From the NCBI RefSeq assembly GCF_019345525.1, contig NZ_JAHKRA010000012.1, positions 47,404 through 111,403 of the forward strand: a stretch of 64,000 nt of DNA, in the 5' to 3' direction. Within the stretch, counting starts at the first letter, position 1. Each line of letters opens with the position of its first letter. The DNA comes from Flavobacterium sp. NKUCC04_CG. Its GTDB lineage: Bacteria > Bacteroidota > Bacteroidia > Flavobacteriales > Flavobacteriaceae. Positions 26,464-35,122 of this stretch are shown here, piece by piece. A program made the position numbers and the translations under genes. Under the pieces are notes generated by a model. That model saw only the letters and a program-made list of their open reading frames with translations. It was not told the DNA's origin and searched no databases.

Positions 26464-27192
26464 ACCGCGTTCCAATAACATGGCTTTGGCATAACGGGCA
26501 AAAACACCATATGCATCAGTTGCTGAACCAGCAAAACCAGCTACGCCATCCATAAAACCGCGTTTAAGTATATAGGTAGAGAAAAACCGATAAAAAGGTT
26601 TAAAGGCCAAGTGAAAATAGGTGATTTTCTTTTTCTTCTTATAAAACTCACCTGCTTGAAACCAAGCATAGGATTCTTTTTTACTTAAAAAGTGAAAAAT
26701 GCCCTTGTAGGTGTAGTGCAACACATAGTTGTTTAAAATACCAATCTTACCTTCTGGTATATGGAGTTTCTCATGCACATCTCCCGTAAAATAAATACCA
26801 TTATTACGCACTAAACGCGTAACACGATCAGCCTTGTGGTAGAGAAAACGATTGAGGAAAAAGTGTGGGAAACGCAATTTATACCCTCCGTAGTTGGATT
26901 GATTTATTTTTGACAGTATTTCTGCCTGTAAGGCTAATGTAATGCGTTCATCGGCATCTAAAAACAAAATCCAATCGCCTTTAGCCAAAGGAATCGCGTG
27001 GTTTTTTTGAGCTGAAAAATTATCGAATTTTCGTTCTACTACTTTACATCCCAAAGCAACGGCTAAGGCAGCCGTGCCATCTGTACTAAAAGAGTCAATC
27101 ACGATAATTTCATCTGCGAAAGATACAGAATGCACAGCATCCTCCAAATAGGGATACTCATTATAGGTCGGAATGATGACACTTAATTTCAT
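26455..27192 (-). CDS. Glycosyltransferase family 2 (KdtX/WaaE-like)
   Basis: This GT2 enzyme has the full motif set: KLSVIIPTYNEYPYLEDAV at the N terminus, EIIVIDSFSTDGT (about 28-40) and WILFLDADERI (about 74-84). The open frame extends upstream to 27228, but the ATG at 27192 is chosen because it starts directly at the conserved MKLSVIIPTYNE. The C terminus has YRFFSTYILKRGFMDG, the pattern of the flavobacterial LPS-core-like family. Likely role: addition of a sugar in lipopolysaccharide or another surface glycan. Its 3' end overlaps the convergent deacetylase gene. Confidence 0.9.
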   Translation of the reverse strand: MKLSVIIPTYNEYPYLEDAVHSVSFADEIIVIDSFSTDGTAALAVALGCKVVERKFDNFSAQKNHAIPLAKGDWILFLDADERITLALQAEILSKINQSNYGGYKLRFPHFFLNRFLYHKADRVTRLVRNNGIYFTGDVHEKLHIPEGKIGILNNYVLHYTYKGIFHFLSKKESYAWFQAGEFYKKKKKITYFHLAFKPFYRFFSTYILKRGFMDGVAGFAGSATDAYGVFARYAKAMLLERGLK

Positions 27193-27432
27193 GCGCTGTA
27201 AAAAAAGCAAAAATACCCAAAATAACATAACATATTCAGAAAGCTGTGAGAATTTTTTTTTCGCGTTTTCGATTTTTTTATTTGTTTTTAAGTAACTTGA
27301 GATGAGATTTTTTGGATTAGGGAACTTGTAATGGCGGTTTCAAAGGAGCTAGAAAGTAGTTGCCGCTATTTTAACTGAAATCCATTTTTTTATATCAGGG
27401 TATAAATGGGAGTGTACACTGAGAAAATAGAT

Positions 27433-27440
27433 TATATTTG
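27433..27440 (+). promoter_or_regulatory. -7 element before the 27448 gene
   Basis: TATATTTG fits TAnnTTTG and ends only 7 bases before the ATG at 27448. This would give an almost leaderless mRNA and argues against the more upstream ATG at 27406. No convincing -33 box. Confidence 0.4.
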
Positions 27441-27447
27441 CTCTTGT

Positions 27448-28134
27448 ATGCAAAGAAACGTCTCTATAATAATCAGTGATTACCTGTCAACGGCTTGCCT
27501 TCAAAAAGTTTTTTTGGGCTATTGTACGCAAACTTACCGCAACTTTGAGTTAATTGTTGTGGTGCCGAGCCGCGATGAAAGTAAAGTAAGTCAATTATTG
27601 GCTGCTATGGAAAAACAAGTTTTTTTTCCTGTTCATATCTTGATTTCCGAAAAGCAACTAGCGATGAAGGAAATAATCGAAAATGTGACAACAGATTTTT
27701 TGATTATTTCTGAAGGAAATTGTATCCCAAGACAAGATTTTATTGCACAACATTTTCAAAACAGAGAGGAAGGCTACTGGTTGCAGGGGAGTGTGGATAA
27801 AGTTTCTCAGGCTGTATTTAATCGGATTGATGAACAAAGTATATACACAGGTGTCGCCTTTCAAAATAAGTGGCTAAAAAAACAAGGTGGTAGCCTGTCT
27901 TTTTTTAATGGACCGCTTTATCAATGGGGATGGAAAGCCGCTCTTTATACTGCTTTTTCCTTTTCCGACCCCAAGCTTAATCTCAAAAATGCTTCGTTTT
28001 GGAAATCGGATTTACGCTTTTTAGAAGCGGAAAATCAATTCGAATTGCAAAGACATCTCAATAGCCTTAAAAAGTTAAAGGTTAAAAGAATGGCTTATCG
28101 TACTACTGTTTTAACACTAGAGGATTCGGTTTAG
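27448..28134 (+). CDS. Divergent family-2 glycosyltransferase-like protein
   Basis: About 228 residues from the preferred ATG (the frame begins at 27406). It opens with RNVSIIISDYLSTACLQKV, then YRNFELIVVVPS and FLIISEGNCIPRQDFIAQH, which mirrors the GT2 arrangement of strand, substrate loop and metal motif, but the D-x-D position is SEGNC, so the usual acidic residues are reduced to one Glu. A later FNGPLYQWGWKAALYTAF segment is unlike ordinary GT2 enzymes. It is probably a glycosyltransferase-fold protein of the same glycan cluster; activity is doubtful. Confidence 0.65.
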   Translation: MQRNVSIIISDYLSTACLQKVFLGYCTQTYRNFELIVVVPSRDESKVSQLLAAMEKQVFFPVHILISEKQLAMKEIIENVTTDFLIISEGNCIPRQDFIAQHFQNREEGYWLQGSVDKVSQAVFNRIDEQSIYTGVAFQNKWLKKQGGSLSFFNGPLYQWGWKAALYTAFSFSDPKLNLKNASFWKSDLRFLEAENQFELQRHLNSLKKLKVKRMAYRTTVLTLEDSV

Positions 28135-28737
28135 TCGAATCGATCATATATATAATAAATTATTGGTAGTGGTTGTTGTTATAAGAGTCAGCTTGTTATG
28201 GATTGATGTTCTTATTACAATTTAATACAGGAATAATTTCTCCTTTACACCCTTTTATAAAGGGTGCTTTTTTTTGGATTAAAAGCCTACATTTTCTATT
28301 TCAATAGCTATAATAAATAGAGAATTCGATTAAAATTAATTATGGGGGATTTCTCTTTTTTAACCGATTTTTATAAGGTGAATGGACTATTTATTCCGTT
28401 TAAAAATAGTTGTATTCTGTATCATTTTCACTAATTCAACATGCTTTTTATAAAAAAACTTAATTTGGGAATAGTTATTTTTTAATTAGGTGTTTTATTA
28501 GGGATTTACTAATAATTTTTATTAAAATAGTGATTTATTGAGTTTTTAAAGCTTTTTTAAAAATTAAATTGTTTAGTTTATAGATTATTAGTAAATCTTA
28601 ATTTGATTTATTAATGAACAATTTGGTGGTAAAAGCTGTTATTTTGTGCCAAATTATTAGGTCAACAAATTGTTGTTTATCTGGGAGTATCAGGTTGTTT
28701 ATTGTTGTTATTTTTAGATTTTTAAATTGTAAAAATA
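28135..28737. other. AT-rich intergenic region without a gene
   Basis: This 600-base stretch holds the terminator at 28248-28276 and, beyond it, unusually AT-rich DNA. A 13-base dyad CAACAA-A-TTGTTG lies at 28663-28675, about 60 bases before the next start codon, and may be an operator. A short frame from 28614 runs into the next gene in another phase and lacks coding character. Confidence 0.5.
28248..28276 (+). terminator. Rho-independent terminator
   Basis: CACCCTTT (28248-28255), loop TAT, AAAGGGTG (28259-28266), then C and a T-run. It is about 110 bases after the stop at 28134. Confidence 0.85.
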
Positions 28738-30822
28738 ATGCAGAATTTTATTACAGAAAGACAAAAGGTTTTTCATTTTTTGGTTCTTTTCATACTCTCG
28801 TTGTGTTTCTCCACAGAGATTGAGGCGCAAGAGGCGCAAGCTAAAAGAACTACAAGTATAGTTTATCGATTAGCTACTCGATCCAGTGCTTTTATACCTT
28901 TAAATGACGGTGTAGTCGTAAATTCACTGGCGACGGACGAGGCGGTGAGTGCTGCCTTACCTATAGGTTTTACTTTTACTATAGGTTGTGCGAATTTTAC
29001 TTCATTTTATGCGAGTTCCAACGGTACCATTTCTTTTAATAATGCCGTACTGTCTAATATTCCTGCTATACACCATGACACACCTATATTGGCACCTTTA
29101 TGGACCGATTTAAGTGGGGTTGATGGTGTATTTTCTTATAGTACAACTGGTGTAGCACCGAATCGTGTTTTAACGGCAGAGTGGAAAAATTGGGGATGGA
29201 ATAGTCAAACACGGAATGTCATCAGTTTTCAAGTTAAAATATACGAGCGGACCAATGTGGTAGAATACCTATATGATAGGGAGTTAAATCCAATTGGTGG
29301 AGGACCGGCTTATAATGCGGCAATTGGTTTGTACAATAACGACGGTGCGGAGATGATTGCGCAATTGTGGCTTTCTTCTGATGCTGTCGCAAATCCAACT
29401 ACTTCGACTACATTAAGTAGGCCTGTTGCTTCCAAGCCGCAGAGTGGGCAATTGTATCGATTCACTGCTGTTGGTGAGTGTCCGTATTATGGACAGACGC
29501 TAATGAACCCAACTGGAGGAAGAACTGAAACTGGACTGCGAATTAGTTTGTCCGGGACGGGAACCATGCAGATTTTTAGAAGAAACACGGGGCAGATTTA
29601 TCCTACAAATAAAGATATTATCTACGGTACCACGAATCCAACTTTACCACCAGGAACAGTAAATGGATTTGTACTTACTGTTGGAAATACTGCCTTTATC
29701 GGTGGGAGTGTGTTTCCTGCAACAGGATCGGTACAGAGACCCAAATTGGAGATGATTAGTAGTACTCCACAACACCTTATTGAATCGCCTCAGGGGTCTG
29801 GGAATTTTATAAACATCATTAAATTGTATGCGAGAAAAGGGAGTTTGACTTATTATTTAGACGTTAAATATACCTACCGGAATCCTGACAATAGCTTCTT
29901 AATTGATTATACCGTCACCATACCTGCTGGTAATACAGAGCCAGTGAATTTTGCACATGGTTTTGATACCTATTTGGAAAGAGGGGATACAGGGCCTGGA
30001 TTTGTATTGGGAACAGCTCCTGATTTTGTGATGGGAGTTAAGAAATTGCCTTCCTACGAAGCTTTCCATTTTAAAGGAGGTGTACCATGGTCAGGATATT
30101 TTTCTGGATTTTTCCATATAATGAATAACAGATTAGGCGCCGCAGTACCTCCTTATATGGTTTTTGATAATTACATAGATACCCATGTGGATACGGATAA
30201 TGCTATTGCTATTTCTATAGCTTTTGGCTCTACACCAGGAGCTTATGTTAGTAGTAACGCTATTGTTTTTTCCTGTGAAGCAGGAGACAATGCACCGTCC
30301 TTAACGGGAACTTTGGTCAAGCCTTGTAAAGGAGCAGCTTTTAATTTAAATGATTATTTGGTTAATTTACCTCCTTTTGGTGTTAAGGCGGTTTGGGAGC
30401 GAAATGGCGTTGAAGTCGCAGATCCGACTAATGTTACGATTGAAGGAACTTATACCGTATATTTCTATTCGTCTCTTTATGATTGTGAGTCGCCTAAAGC
30501 CACCTTAGAAGTACAGTATGATCCAACTTGTGAAATATGTTATAAACCTGCCGTTACCACAGGATCATCAGAACCGGCACTTACCATTATTTCCACTTTA
30601 GACAGACATGCTGTGCCTCGCGATTTATCTGATTACAGAACGGGAAATCTAATATTAGAATCCAAAACACAGGGATTAGTACTTACTAGAATGGCTTCAC
30701 CAGAAACGACTATTACTGATCCTGTTGAGGGAATGCTAGTCTATGATACCGTAAACAATGTGATAAAATTGTACAACGGTACTATTTGGAAAGAATTAGT
30801 ACAGAGTTGTCCAAATGATTAA
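28738..30822 (+). CDS. Large secreted protein with nidogen-like N part and fibre-type C-terminal module
   Basis: The 694-residue protein has a signal peptide (residues about 8-31, cleavage near IEAQ). The first 230 residues (ALPIGFTFTIGCANFTSFYA, then WTDLSG, TAEWKNW, FQVKIYER) resemble the nidogen/BNR-type sandwich often seen at the front of Bacteroidota surface proteins. The middle is Gly/Asn/Thr-rich with no recognised enzyme motif. The last 50 residues (GNLILESKTQGLVLTRM, then GMLVYDTVNNVIKLYNGTIW) match the short module of phage and bacterial tail-fibre-like proteins. Two such modules make up the next protein. Function is probably a surface or extracellular structure, but no T9SS sorting domain was found. 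Confidence 0.72.
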   Translation: MQNFITERQKVFHFLVLFILSLCFSTEIEAQEAQAKRTTSIVYRLATRSSAFIPLNDGVVVNSLATDEAVSAALPIGFTFTIGCANFTSFYASSNGTISFNNAVLSNIPAIHHDTPILAPLWTDLSGVDGVFSYSTTGVAPNRVLTAEWKNWGWNSQTRNVISFQVKIYERTNVVEYLYDRELNPIGGGPAYNAAIGLYNNDGAEMIAQLWLSSDAVANPTTSTTLSRPVASKPQSGQLYRFTAVGECPYYGQTLMNPTGGRTETGLRISLSGTGTMQIFRRNTGQIYPTNKDIIYGTTNPTLPPGTVNGFVLTVGNTAFIGGSVFPATGSVQRPKLEMISSTPQHLIESPQGSGNFINIIKLYARKGSLTYYLDVKYTYRNPDNSFLIDYTVTIPAGNTEPVNFAHGFDTYLERGDTGPGFVLGTAPDFVMGVKKLPSYEAFHFKGGVPWSGYFSGFFHIMNNRLGAAVPPYMVFDNYIDTHVDTDNAIAISIAFGSTPGAYVSSNAIVFSCEAGDNAPSLTGTLVKPCKGAAFNLNDYLVNLPPFGVKAVWERNGVEVADPTNVTIEGTYTVYFYSSLYDCESPKATLEVQYDPTCEICYKPAVTTGSSEPALTIISTLDRHAVPRDLSDYRTGNLILESKTQGLVLTRMASPETTITDPVEGMLVYDTVNNVIKLYNGTIWKELVQSCPND

Positions 30823-30886
30823 ATTTTAAAATCTACATAAGATTTTTAAAAATAAAATTGATAGTAAACCATTAAGTGAAAGAATA

Positions 30887-31402
30887 ATGATGAAAAAAAT
30901 TCTAATTGTAATCGGCATTTTGTTTATAGGTCTGGCTGTAAATGCGCAGTCCAGTATAGGGAAAAAGGAGTCTCCAGATGGATCAGGTATATTGGATTTT
31001 GAAGCGGATGGAAAGTCGGGTATTGTTTTGCCTTGGGTAACTACTTTACCAACAGAATCTGCCTTGACCGGAGGCGTAATGATATTTGATGCGAACTTGA
31101 GAAAAGTACTCTATTACGACAATACCAATTGGGTTGATCTGTCCAAAAGAGTTGGTCAAGTCGATTTGACTATACAAGAATTAGTGCCAGAATCTATAAA
31201 AAGGGGAACCGTTATCGGTGCTCTTATGAGTAGCGTGGCAGGTGTGCTCGTATTGGAATCTTCGGACAAAGCTTTAATTCTTCCAAAAGTAGTTTCACCG
31301 CATCTTAATATTGTGAACCCCATGCCGGGAACTATCTGTTATGATAAGGTAAAGAAGTTGGTTTGTATCTACAACGGAAACGAATGGACGTTCTGGAAAT
31401 AA
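30887..31402 (+). CDS. Small secreted protein with two fibre-type modules
   Basis: The 171-residue protein has a signal peptide (about 1-20, ending VNAQ). Two modules follow: residues about 30-80 (GILDFEADGKSGIVLPWV, GGVMIFDANLRKVLYYDNTNW) and about 118-171 (GVLVLESSDKALILPKV, GTICYDKVKKLVCIYNGNEW). Both share the pattern E-x-x-x-K-x-[LI]-[VI]-L-P-x-[VM] ... G-x-[IM]-x-[YF]-D ... Y-[ND]-[GN]-x-x-W with the C terminus of the protein encoded just upstream (64-base gap). The two probably act together, for example as subunits of one extracellular assembly; this is inference from shared modules and adjacency. Confidence 0.75.
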   Translation: MMKKILIVIGILFIGLAVNAQSSIGKKESPDGSGILDFEADGKSGIVLPWVTTLPTESALTGGVMIFDANLRKVLYYDNTNWVDLSKRVGQVDLTIQELVPESIKRGTVIGALMSSVAGVLVLESSDKALILPKVVSPHLNIVNPMPGTICYDKVKKLVCIYNGNEWTFWK

Positions 31403-31442
31403 CCGATACGGATAGTAAAAATTAAAAAAATGTACTGCAAAT

Positions 31443-31476
31443 AAAAACGGCTAATACGATGTAATTAGCCGTTTTT
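31443..31476. terminator. Bidirectional terminator
   Basis: AAAAACGGCTAAT (31443-31455) and ATTAGCCGTTTTT (31464-31476) form a perfect 13-bp stem with an 8-base loop. It serves both the plus-strand gene ending at 31402 and the minus-strand gene ending at 31481. Confidence 0.92.
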
Positions 31477-31480
31477 AAAA

Positions 31481-33346
31481 TTATTTATTTAGGGTTAATT
31501 GATTGTCTCTAACCCGTTTGTTAAAAGATTGGATATAAGCTTTGATAAAGGTTTCCATCTCCTGGAGCAGTTGCGGTTGCGATTTCATCAAGTTGTTTTG
31601 TAATAAAGGGTCCTTTTTCCAATTAAATAAACCCAGACTTTTCTTTCCGTCAAAAGCCAAATAATAATCGCCCTTTTCGTAATTGTAAACATTATCTAGG
31701 TAATTGACTACAAAGTCTTTTTCCGAACGATACGATTTTCCATAAGTAATCAGTTTGGTGTTTAATTGTAAATAATCCATCAAACTGGGTAAGATATCAA
31801 TTTGCTGAAAGTTCTTTTCCGATACACCTACCATACTATCATCTCCCGGTACATAAAACATAATTGGAATTCGAAATTTACCAATATTGTTTTTGTATTG
31901 AGGTTCTTCACCAAAGGAAGAGGTATGATCGGATGTGATTACAAAAATAGTTTCGTTGTACCACGGCATGGTAGCGGCAGTCTTGAAAAACTGTTTTAAA
32001 GCATAATCCGTATAAGCAACTGATTCGTGTATAGGAGTAGTTCCCTTTGGAAACTTGCCTTTATATTTTTCGGGTATGGTATAGGGTGAATGGGACGATA
32101 TAGTAAATAAAGTTGTAAAAAAAGGTGCTTTAAATTGATTGAGTTCTTTGGCGAAAAACTGTAAAAAGTCTTCGTCAAAAACACCCCATTTCCCATCAAA
32201 AGATTCCGGTCCTACGTATTCGTCCTTACCGTAATATTTTTCAAATCCTGCTACTGTTGCATATTGGTCAAATTTTTGGCTACCGTTAAATGCACCGTGG
32301 AAAAAAGAAGTTTGATATCCGTGGTCCTTTAGAATTGCAGGTAAGGCATAAACCTTGTTTAGTGAATAGCTCGATGAAATATAACTGTTGTTCATCAGGT
32401 TTGGAATACTTGAAATTGTGGATGGAACAGCGTCGATAGACAGCTTTCCATTGGCAAAGGCATTTTCGAAAAAATAACTCTTTTGAATCAAAGAGTCTAG
32501 AAAGGGGGTTTGTCCACGTTGTATGTTTTCGCGTCCATAGCTCTCTAAAATCAATAATACTACGTTTTTCTTGTTGGTGGTTTCGTACTGAAATTCCTGT
32601 ACCGGATCGAATATAGCACGACTCTCTTCCTCAGAGAAGAATTGAACATTTTCTAAGGTTTCTTTTTTTCCAATGGTTTTAAATACGGTAAAAGGCGTGT
32701 TTAATATAAGGGCAGTATTTCCAATCTGACTATATTTAGAAGCATCGACTATACTCAAGGGTTTTTGTTGAAATCCACCACGACCACATAAAAATAAAAC
32801 TCCGACAGTCAACAAGCAAATTCCCATTGCGCCCCATGTAAATTGAGAAGTTACTTTACGGTAATTGATTTGGCGTAACGAAAGCCCAATTAATAAAGCA
32901 AAAACAACCATCAACATGGGAACCTGCCAATATTCGACTACAAAGGACTGTAGCAAACCCCATATTTCATTTTCCATACCACTGGCGGTAATCATGGCAA
33001 ATGAACTGCGTCGTCCGATAAATTTAAAATATTCGAAGTCAACGAAGTTTAAACAAATTACAAAGGTATTGACCGCGTAAAAACTGTATAATAGAAAATT
33101 TTGATAACGCTTGTTTTGCTGAAATTTCCCGGGTATTAAATGCAAAAAGGCAAACAACAGATTGACGTATCCAATAACGGCTAAATCAAAACGCATACCC
33201 CCTAAAAACACTTTGAAATTCAGTAAATCTGTAAAAAATGAATAGTTGTATATATAAAAAGCAAAGCGACTAAGTTGGTAGAAAAACAAAAGGACCAACA
33301 AACGTTTTACAAATAATTTCAAACTATATAGAGAAGTTGCATTCAT
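31481..33346 (-). CDS. LTA-synthase-family membrane sulfatase/phosphotransferase
   Basis: About 621 residues from the ATG at 33346 (the frame's TTG at 33352 is less likely). Five or so N-terminal membrane helices (to about residue 215) are followed by an extracellular alkaline-phosphatase-superfamily domain: NVVLLILESYGREN (about 261-274) with the metal-binding Glu, the catalytic Thr/Ser region in LSIDAVPSTISSIPNL, TTLFTISSHSPY (about 405-416), and VITSDHTSSFGEE (about 467-479) with Asp-His ligands. Gram-negative members transfer phosphoglycerol or phosphoethanolamine to glycans or lipids, or act on membrane lipids; LTA itself is not expected here. Its donor and acceptor are unknown. Confidence 0.88.
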   Translation of the reverse strand: MNATSLYSLKLFVKRLLVLLFFYQLSRFAFYIYNYSFFTDLLNFKVFLGGMRFDLAVIGYVNLLFAFLHLIPGKFQQNKRYQNFLLYSFYAVNTFVICLNFVDFEYFKFIGRRSSFAMITASGMENEIWGLLQSFVVEYWQVPMLMVVFALLIGLSLRQINYRKVTSQFTWGAMGICLLTVGVLFLCGRGGFQQKPLSIVDASKYSQIGNTALILNTPFTVFKTIGKKETLENVQFFSEEESRAIFDPVQEFQYETTNKKNVVLLILESYGRENIQRGQTPFLDSLIQKSYFFENAFANGKLSIDAVPSTISSIPNLMNNSYISSSYSLNKVYALPAILKDHGYQTSFFHGAFNGSQKFDQYATVAGFEKYYGKDEYVGPESFDGKWGVFDEDFLQFFAKELNQFKAPFFTTLFTISSHSPYTIPEKYKGKFPKGTTPIHESVAYTDYALKQFFKTAATMPWYNETIFVITSDHTSSFGEEPQYKNNIGKFRIPIMFYVPGDDSMVGVSEKNFQQIDILPSLMDYLQLNTKLITYGKSYRSEKDFVVNYLDNVYNYEKGDYYLAFDGKKSLGLFNWKKDPLLQNNLMKSQPQLLQEMETFIKAYIQSFNKRVRDNQLTLNK

Positions 33347-33367
33347 AAGCAAAGTGACATATAAAAT

Positions 33368-33394
33368 AGAACAGCACTGCGGTAGTGCTGTTCT
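33368..33394 (-). terminator. Terminator of dapD
   Basis: AGAACAGCACT (33368-33378), loop GCGGT, AGTGCTGTTCT (33384-33394). On the minus strand a T-rich but interrupted stretch (TATTTTAT) follows. It is 17 bases after the dapD stop. Confidence 0.75.
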
Positions 33395-33410
33395 GTAGGA
33401 TTATAAAATA

Positions 33411-34226
33411 TTAAACGGCAACGTTATATTCGCGTAAGGCATCGTTTAAGGAAGTCTTTAAATCTGTAGAAGCTTTACGAGTTCCGATGATTAAGGCACA
33501 AGGCACTTGATATGCTCCAGCAGGAAATTGTTTGGTATACGAACCCGGTATCACTACGGCACGTTCAGGTATATATCCTTTGGTTTCTATGGGCTCGCTA
33601 CCCGTAACATCAATAATTTTGGTAGAAGCAGTCAGTACTACATTGGCTCCTAAAACAGCTTCTTTACCTACGCGAACACCTTCAACTACTATACATCGAG
33701 AACCTATAAAAGCATGGTCTTCAATAATAACCGGAGCTGCTTGCAACGGTTCTAATACACCACCGATTCCAACACCGCCACTTAAGTGTACGTTTTTACC
33801 GATTTGTGCACAACTACCTACTGTAGCCCAAGTATCAACCATGGTTCCTTCATCTACATAAGCACCAATGTTAACATAAGAGGGCATTAAAATAACTCCG
33901 GATGCGATATAGGCACCATGACGGGCTACCGCATTAGGCACTACGCGGATTCCCTTTGAGGCATAATCGCGTTTTAACGGCATTTTATCGTGATATTCAA
34001 AAATCCCTGCCTCCCAAGTTTCCATTTTTTGAATTGGAAAATAGAGCACTACTGCTTTTTTAACCCATTCATTGATTTGCCAATCGTTTCCAACAGGCTC
34101 TGCGACGCGCAAAGTTCCCGCATCAACCAAATCAATGACCTGTCTAATGGCATTTTGAGTAGCTTCTTCTTGAAGTAATTGTCTGTTATTCCAAGCATTC
34201 TCTATGATATTCCTTAAGTTTTCCAT
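33411..34226 (-). CDS. dapD: Tetrahydrodipicolinate N-succinyltransferase
   Basis: DapD transfers succinyl from succinyl-CoA to tetrahydrodipicolinate in the lysine and diaminopimelate pathway. The 271-residue length is normal. The left-handed beta-helix is evident from hexapeptide repeats between about 100 and 200 (VILMPSYVNIGAYVDEGTMV, VGSCAQIGKNVHLSGGVGIG), with the preceding NAVARHGAYI segment and a C-terminal SYTKQFPAGAYQVPCALIIG block. A minus-strand -7 TATATTTG lies at 34242-34249. Single-gene unit. Confidence 0.96.
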   Translation of the reverse strand: MENLRNIIENAWNNRQLLQEEATQNAIRQVIDLVDAGTLRVAEPVGNDWQINEWVKKAVVLYFPIQKMETWEAGIFEYHDKMPLKRDYASKGIRVVPNAVARHGAYIASGVILMPSYVNIGAYVDEGTMVDTWATVGSCAQIGKNVHLSGGVGIGGVLEPLQAAPVIIEDHAFIGSRCIVVEGVRVGKEAVLGANVVLTASTKIIDVTGSEPIETKGYIPERAVVIPGSYTKQFPAGAYQVPCALIIGTRKASTDLKTSLNDALREYNVAV

Positions 34227-34241
34227 CTAAATATGTTTTTG

Positions 34242-34249
34242 CAAATATA
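34242..34249 (-). promoter_or_regulatory. -7 element of dapD
   Basis: The minus strand reads TATATTTG, 15 bases before the dapD start codon. No clear -33 box. Confidence 0.5.
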
Positions 34250-34364
34250 AGAATTATAGCTGCATGGTGACTTTTTTTTAAGCGATGTATTCTTGGTTGT
34301 TTTATAAGTTTTATTACTGTTTTAGACATACAGCTAGGAGCCGAAATTTTAATACAATTATTTT

Positions 34365-34393
34365 TATACCGAAAGGTATTTTTTTTATATTTG
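34365..34393 (+). promoter_or_regulatory. TetR-type operator and -7 element before the regulator gene
   Basis: The dyad ATACC-GAAA-GGTAT (34366-34379) lies just upstream of TATATTTG (34386-34393), an exact TAnnTTTG. A bound repressor would cover the spacer between -33 and -7. The dyad shares its half-site and 4-base spacing with the operator at 35023-35040, so the regulator probably represses itself. Confidence 0.7.
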
Positions 34394-34412
34394 TTTTTAT
34401 AATTTAGTGAAG

Positions 34413-35003
34413 ATGACGAAAGCTGAAAAGACGAAACGGTTTATAGTTGAAAAGACGGCATTATTGTTTAATGTCAAAGGATATGCGGGTACTTCTTTAT
34501 CTGACATGACTTCAGCAACGGGCTTAACCAAAGGAAGTATATATGGCAACTTTTCCAATAAAGAATCGGTAGCCTTAGCGGCATTTGATTTTAGTGTTCA
34601 ACGCGTATTTGATGGCTTAAAAAAAACGCAGCGCATGGAGGCGTCGGCTTTTGAGAATTTGTCGGCTTTGTTTAATTTTCATAAAGAAAATTGGCAAGAT
34701 ATTGCTTTAAATGGCGGATGTCCGCTGCTCAATGCCGCAGTGGAAGCCGACGATAATTTACCCTTTATGAAAGCCGCAGTACAACACAGTTTTATTTTAT
34801 GGAGCAAGAGAATCGTGTATTTGATCGAAAAGGGGGTCAAGGAGAAAGAATTTAAAGCCACCGTCAATTCAGAAGAATTGGCCAATACATTTATTATGTT
34901 AATTCAGGGCGGGGTCTTGTTAAGTAAAATGAGTAGCGATTCCAAACATATAGTTACGGCAGTTCAACGCATACATCTAATTATAAAGGAAGAATTATTG
35001 TAG
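34413..35003 (+). CDS. TetR/AcrR-family transcriptional repressor
   Basis: About 196 residues from the ATG at 34413 (a GTG two codons earlier is possible). The N-terminal DNA-binding domain is clear: KTKRFIVEKTALLFNVKGYAGTSLSDMTSATGLTKGSIYGNFSNKESV, i.e. three helices with the recognition helix near LTKGSIYGNF (about 37-46). The ligand domain contains GGCPLLNAAVEADD (about 104-117), as in the NemR/AcuR-like subgroup that often senses electrophiles or acyl compounds. Related regulators bind sites with ACC-N4-GGT cores, as found here on both sides of the gene. It likely controls itself and the downstream thiolase. Confidence 0.92.
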   Translation: MTKAEKTKRFIVEKTALLFNVKGYAGTSLSDMTSATGLTKGSIYGNFSNKESVALAAFDFSVQRVFDGLKKTQRMEASAFENLSALFNFHKENWQDIALNGGCPLLNAAVEADDNLPFMKAAVQHSFILWSKRIVYLIEKGVKEKEFKATVNSEELANTFIMLIQGGVLLSKMSSDSKHIVTAVQRIHLIIKEELL

Positions 35004-35011
35004 TAAAAAAA

Positions 35012-35040
35012 TTTGAACAAAAATATACCGATTGGTATAT
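35012..35040 (+). promoter_or_regulatory. Operator in the thiolase promoter region
   Basis: ATATACC-GATT-GGTATAT (35023-35040) is a perfect 7-bp-arm dyad, preceded by TTTG (35012-35015), a possible -33 box. No standard -7 sequence follows clearly. It is the same half-site and spacing as at 34366-34379. Confidence 0.7.
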
Positions 35041-35122
35041 AATTAATAAACCGGATTAAAAAAGCATCGTTTAGAAAACAACGGCAGAAAATTATAGAGT
35101 TGCATTCAAATCAAAAATTAAT

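Noticed and set aside
28614..28823. Frame before the 694-residue secreted protein
   Set aside because: It overlaps the start of that gene in another phase and has no coding character; the secreted protein has a proper signal peptide.
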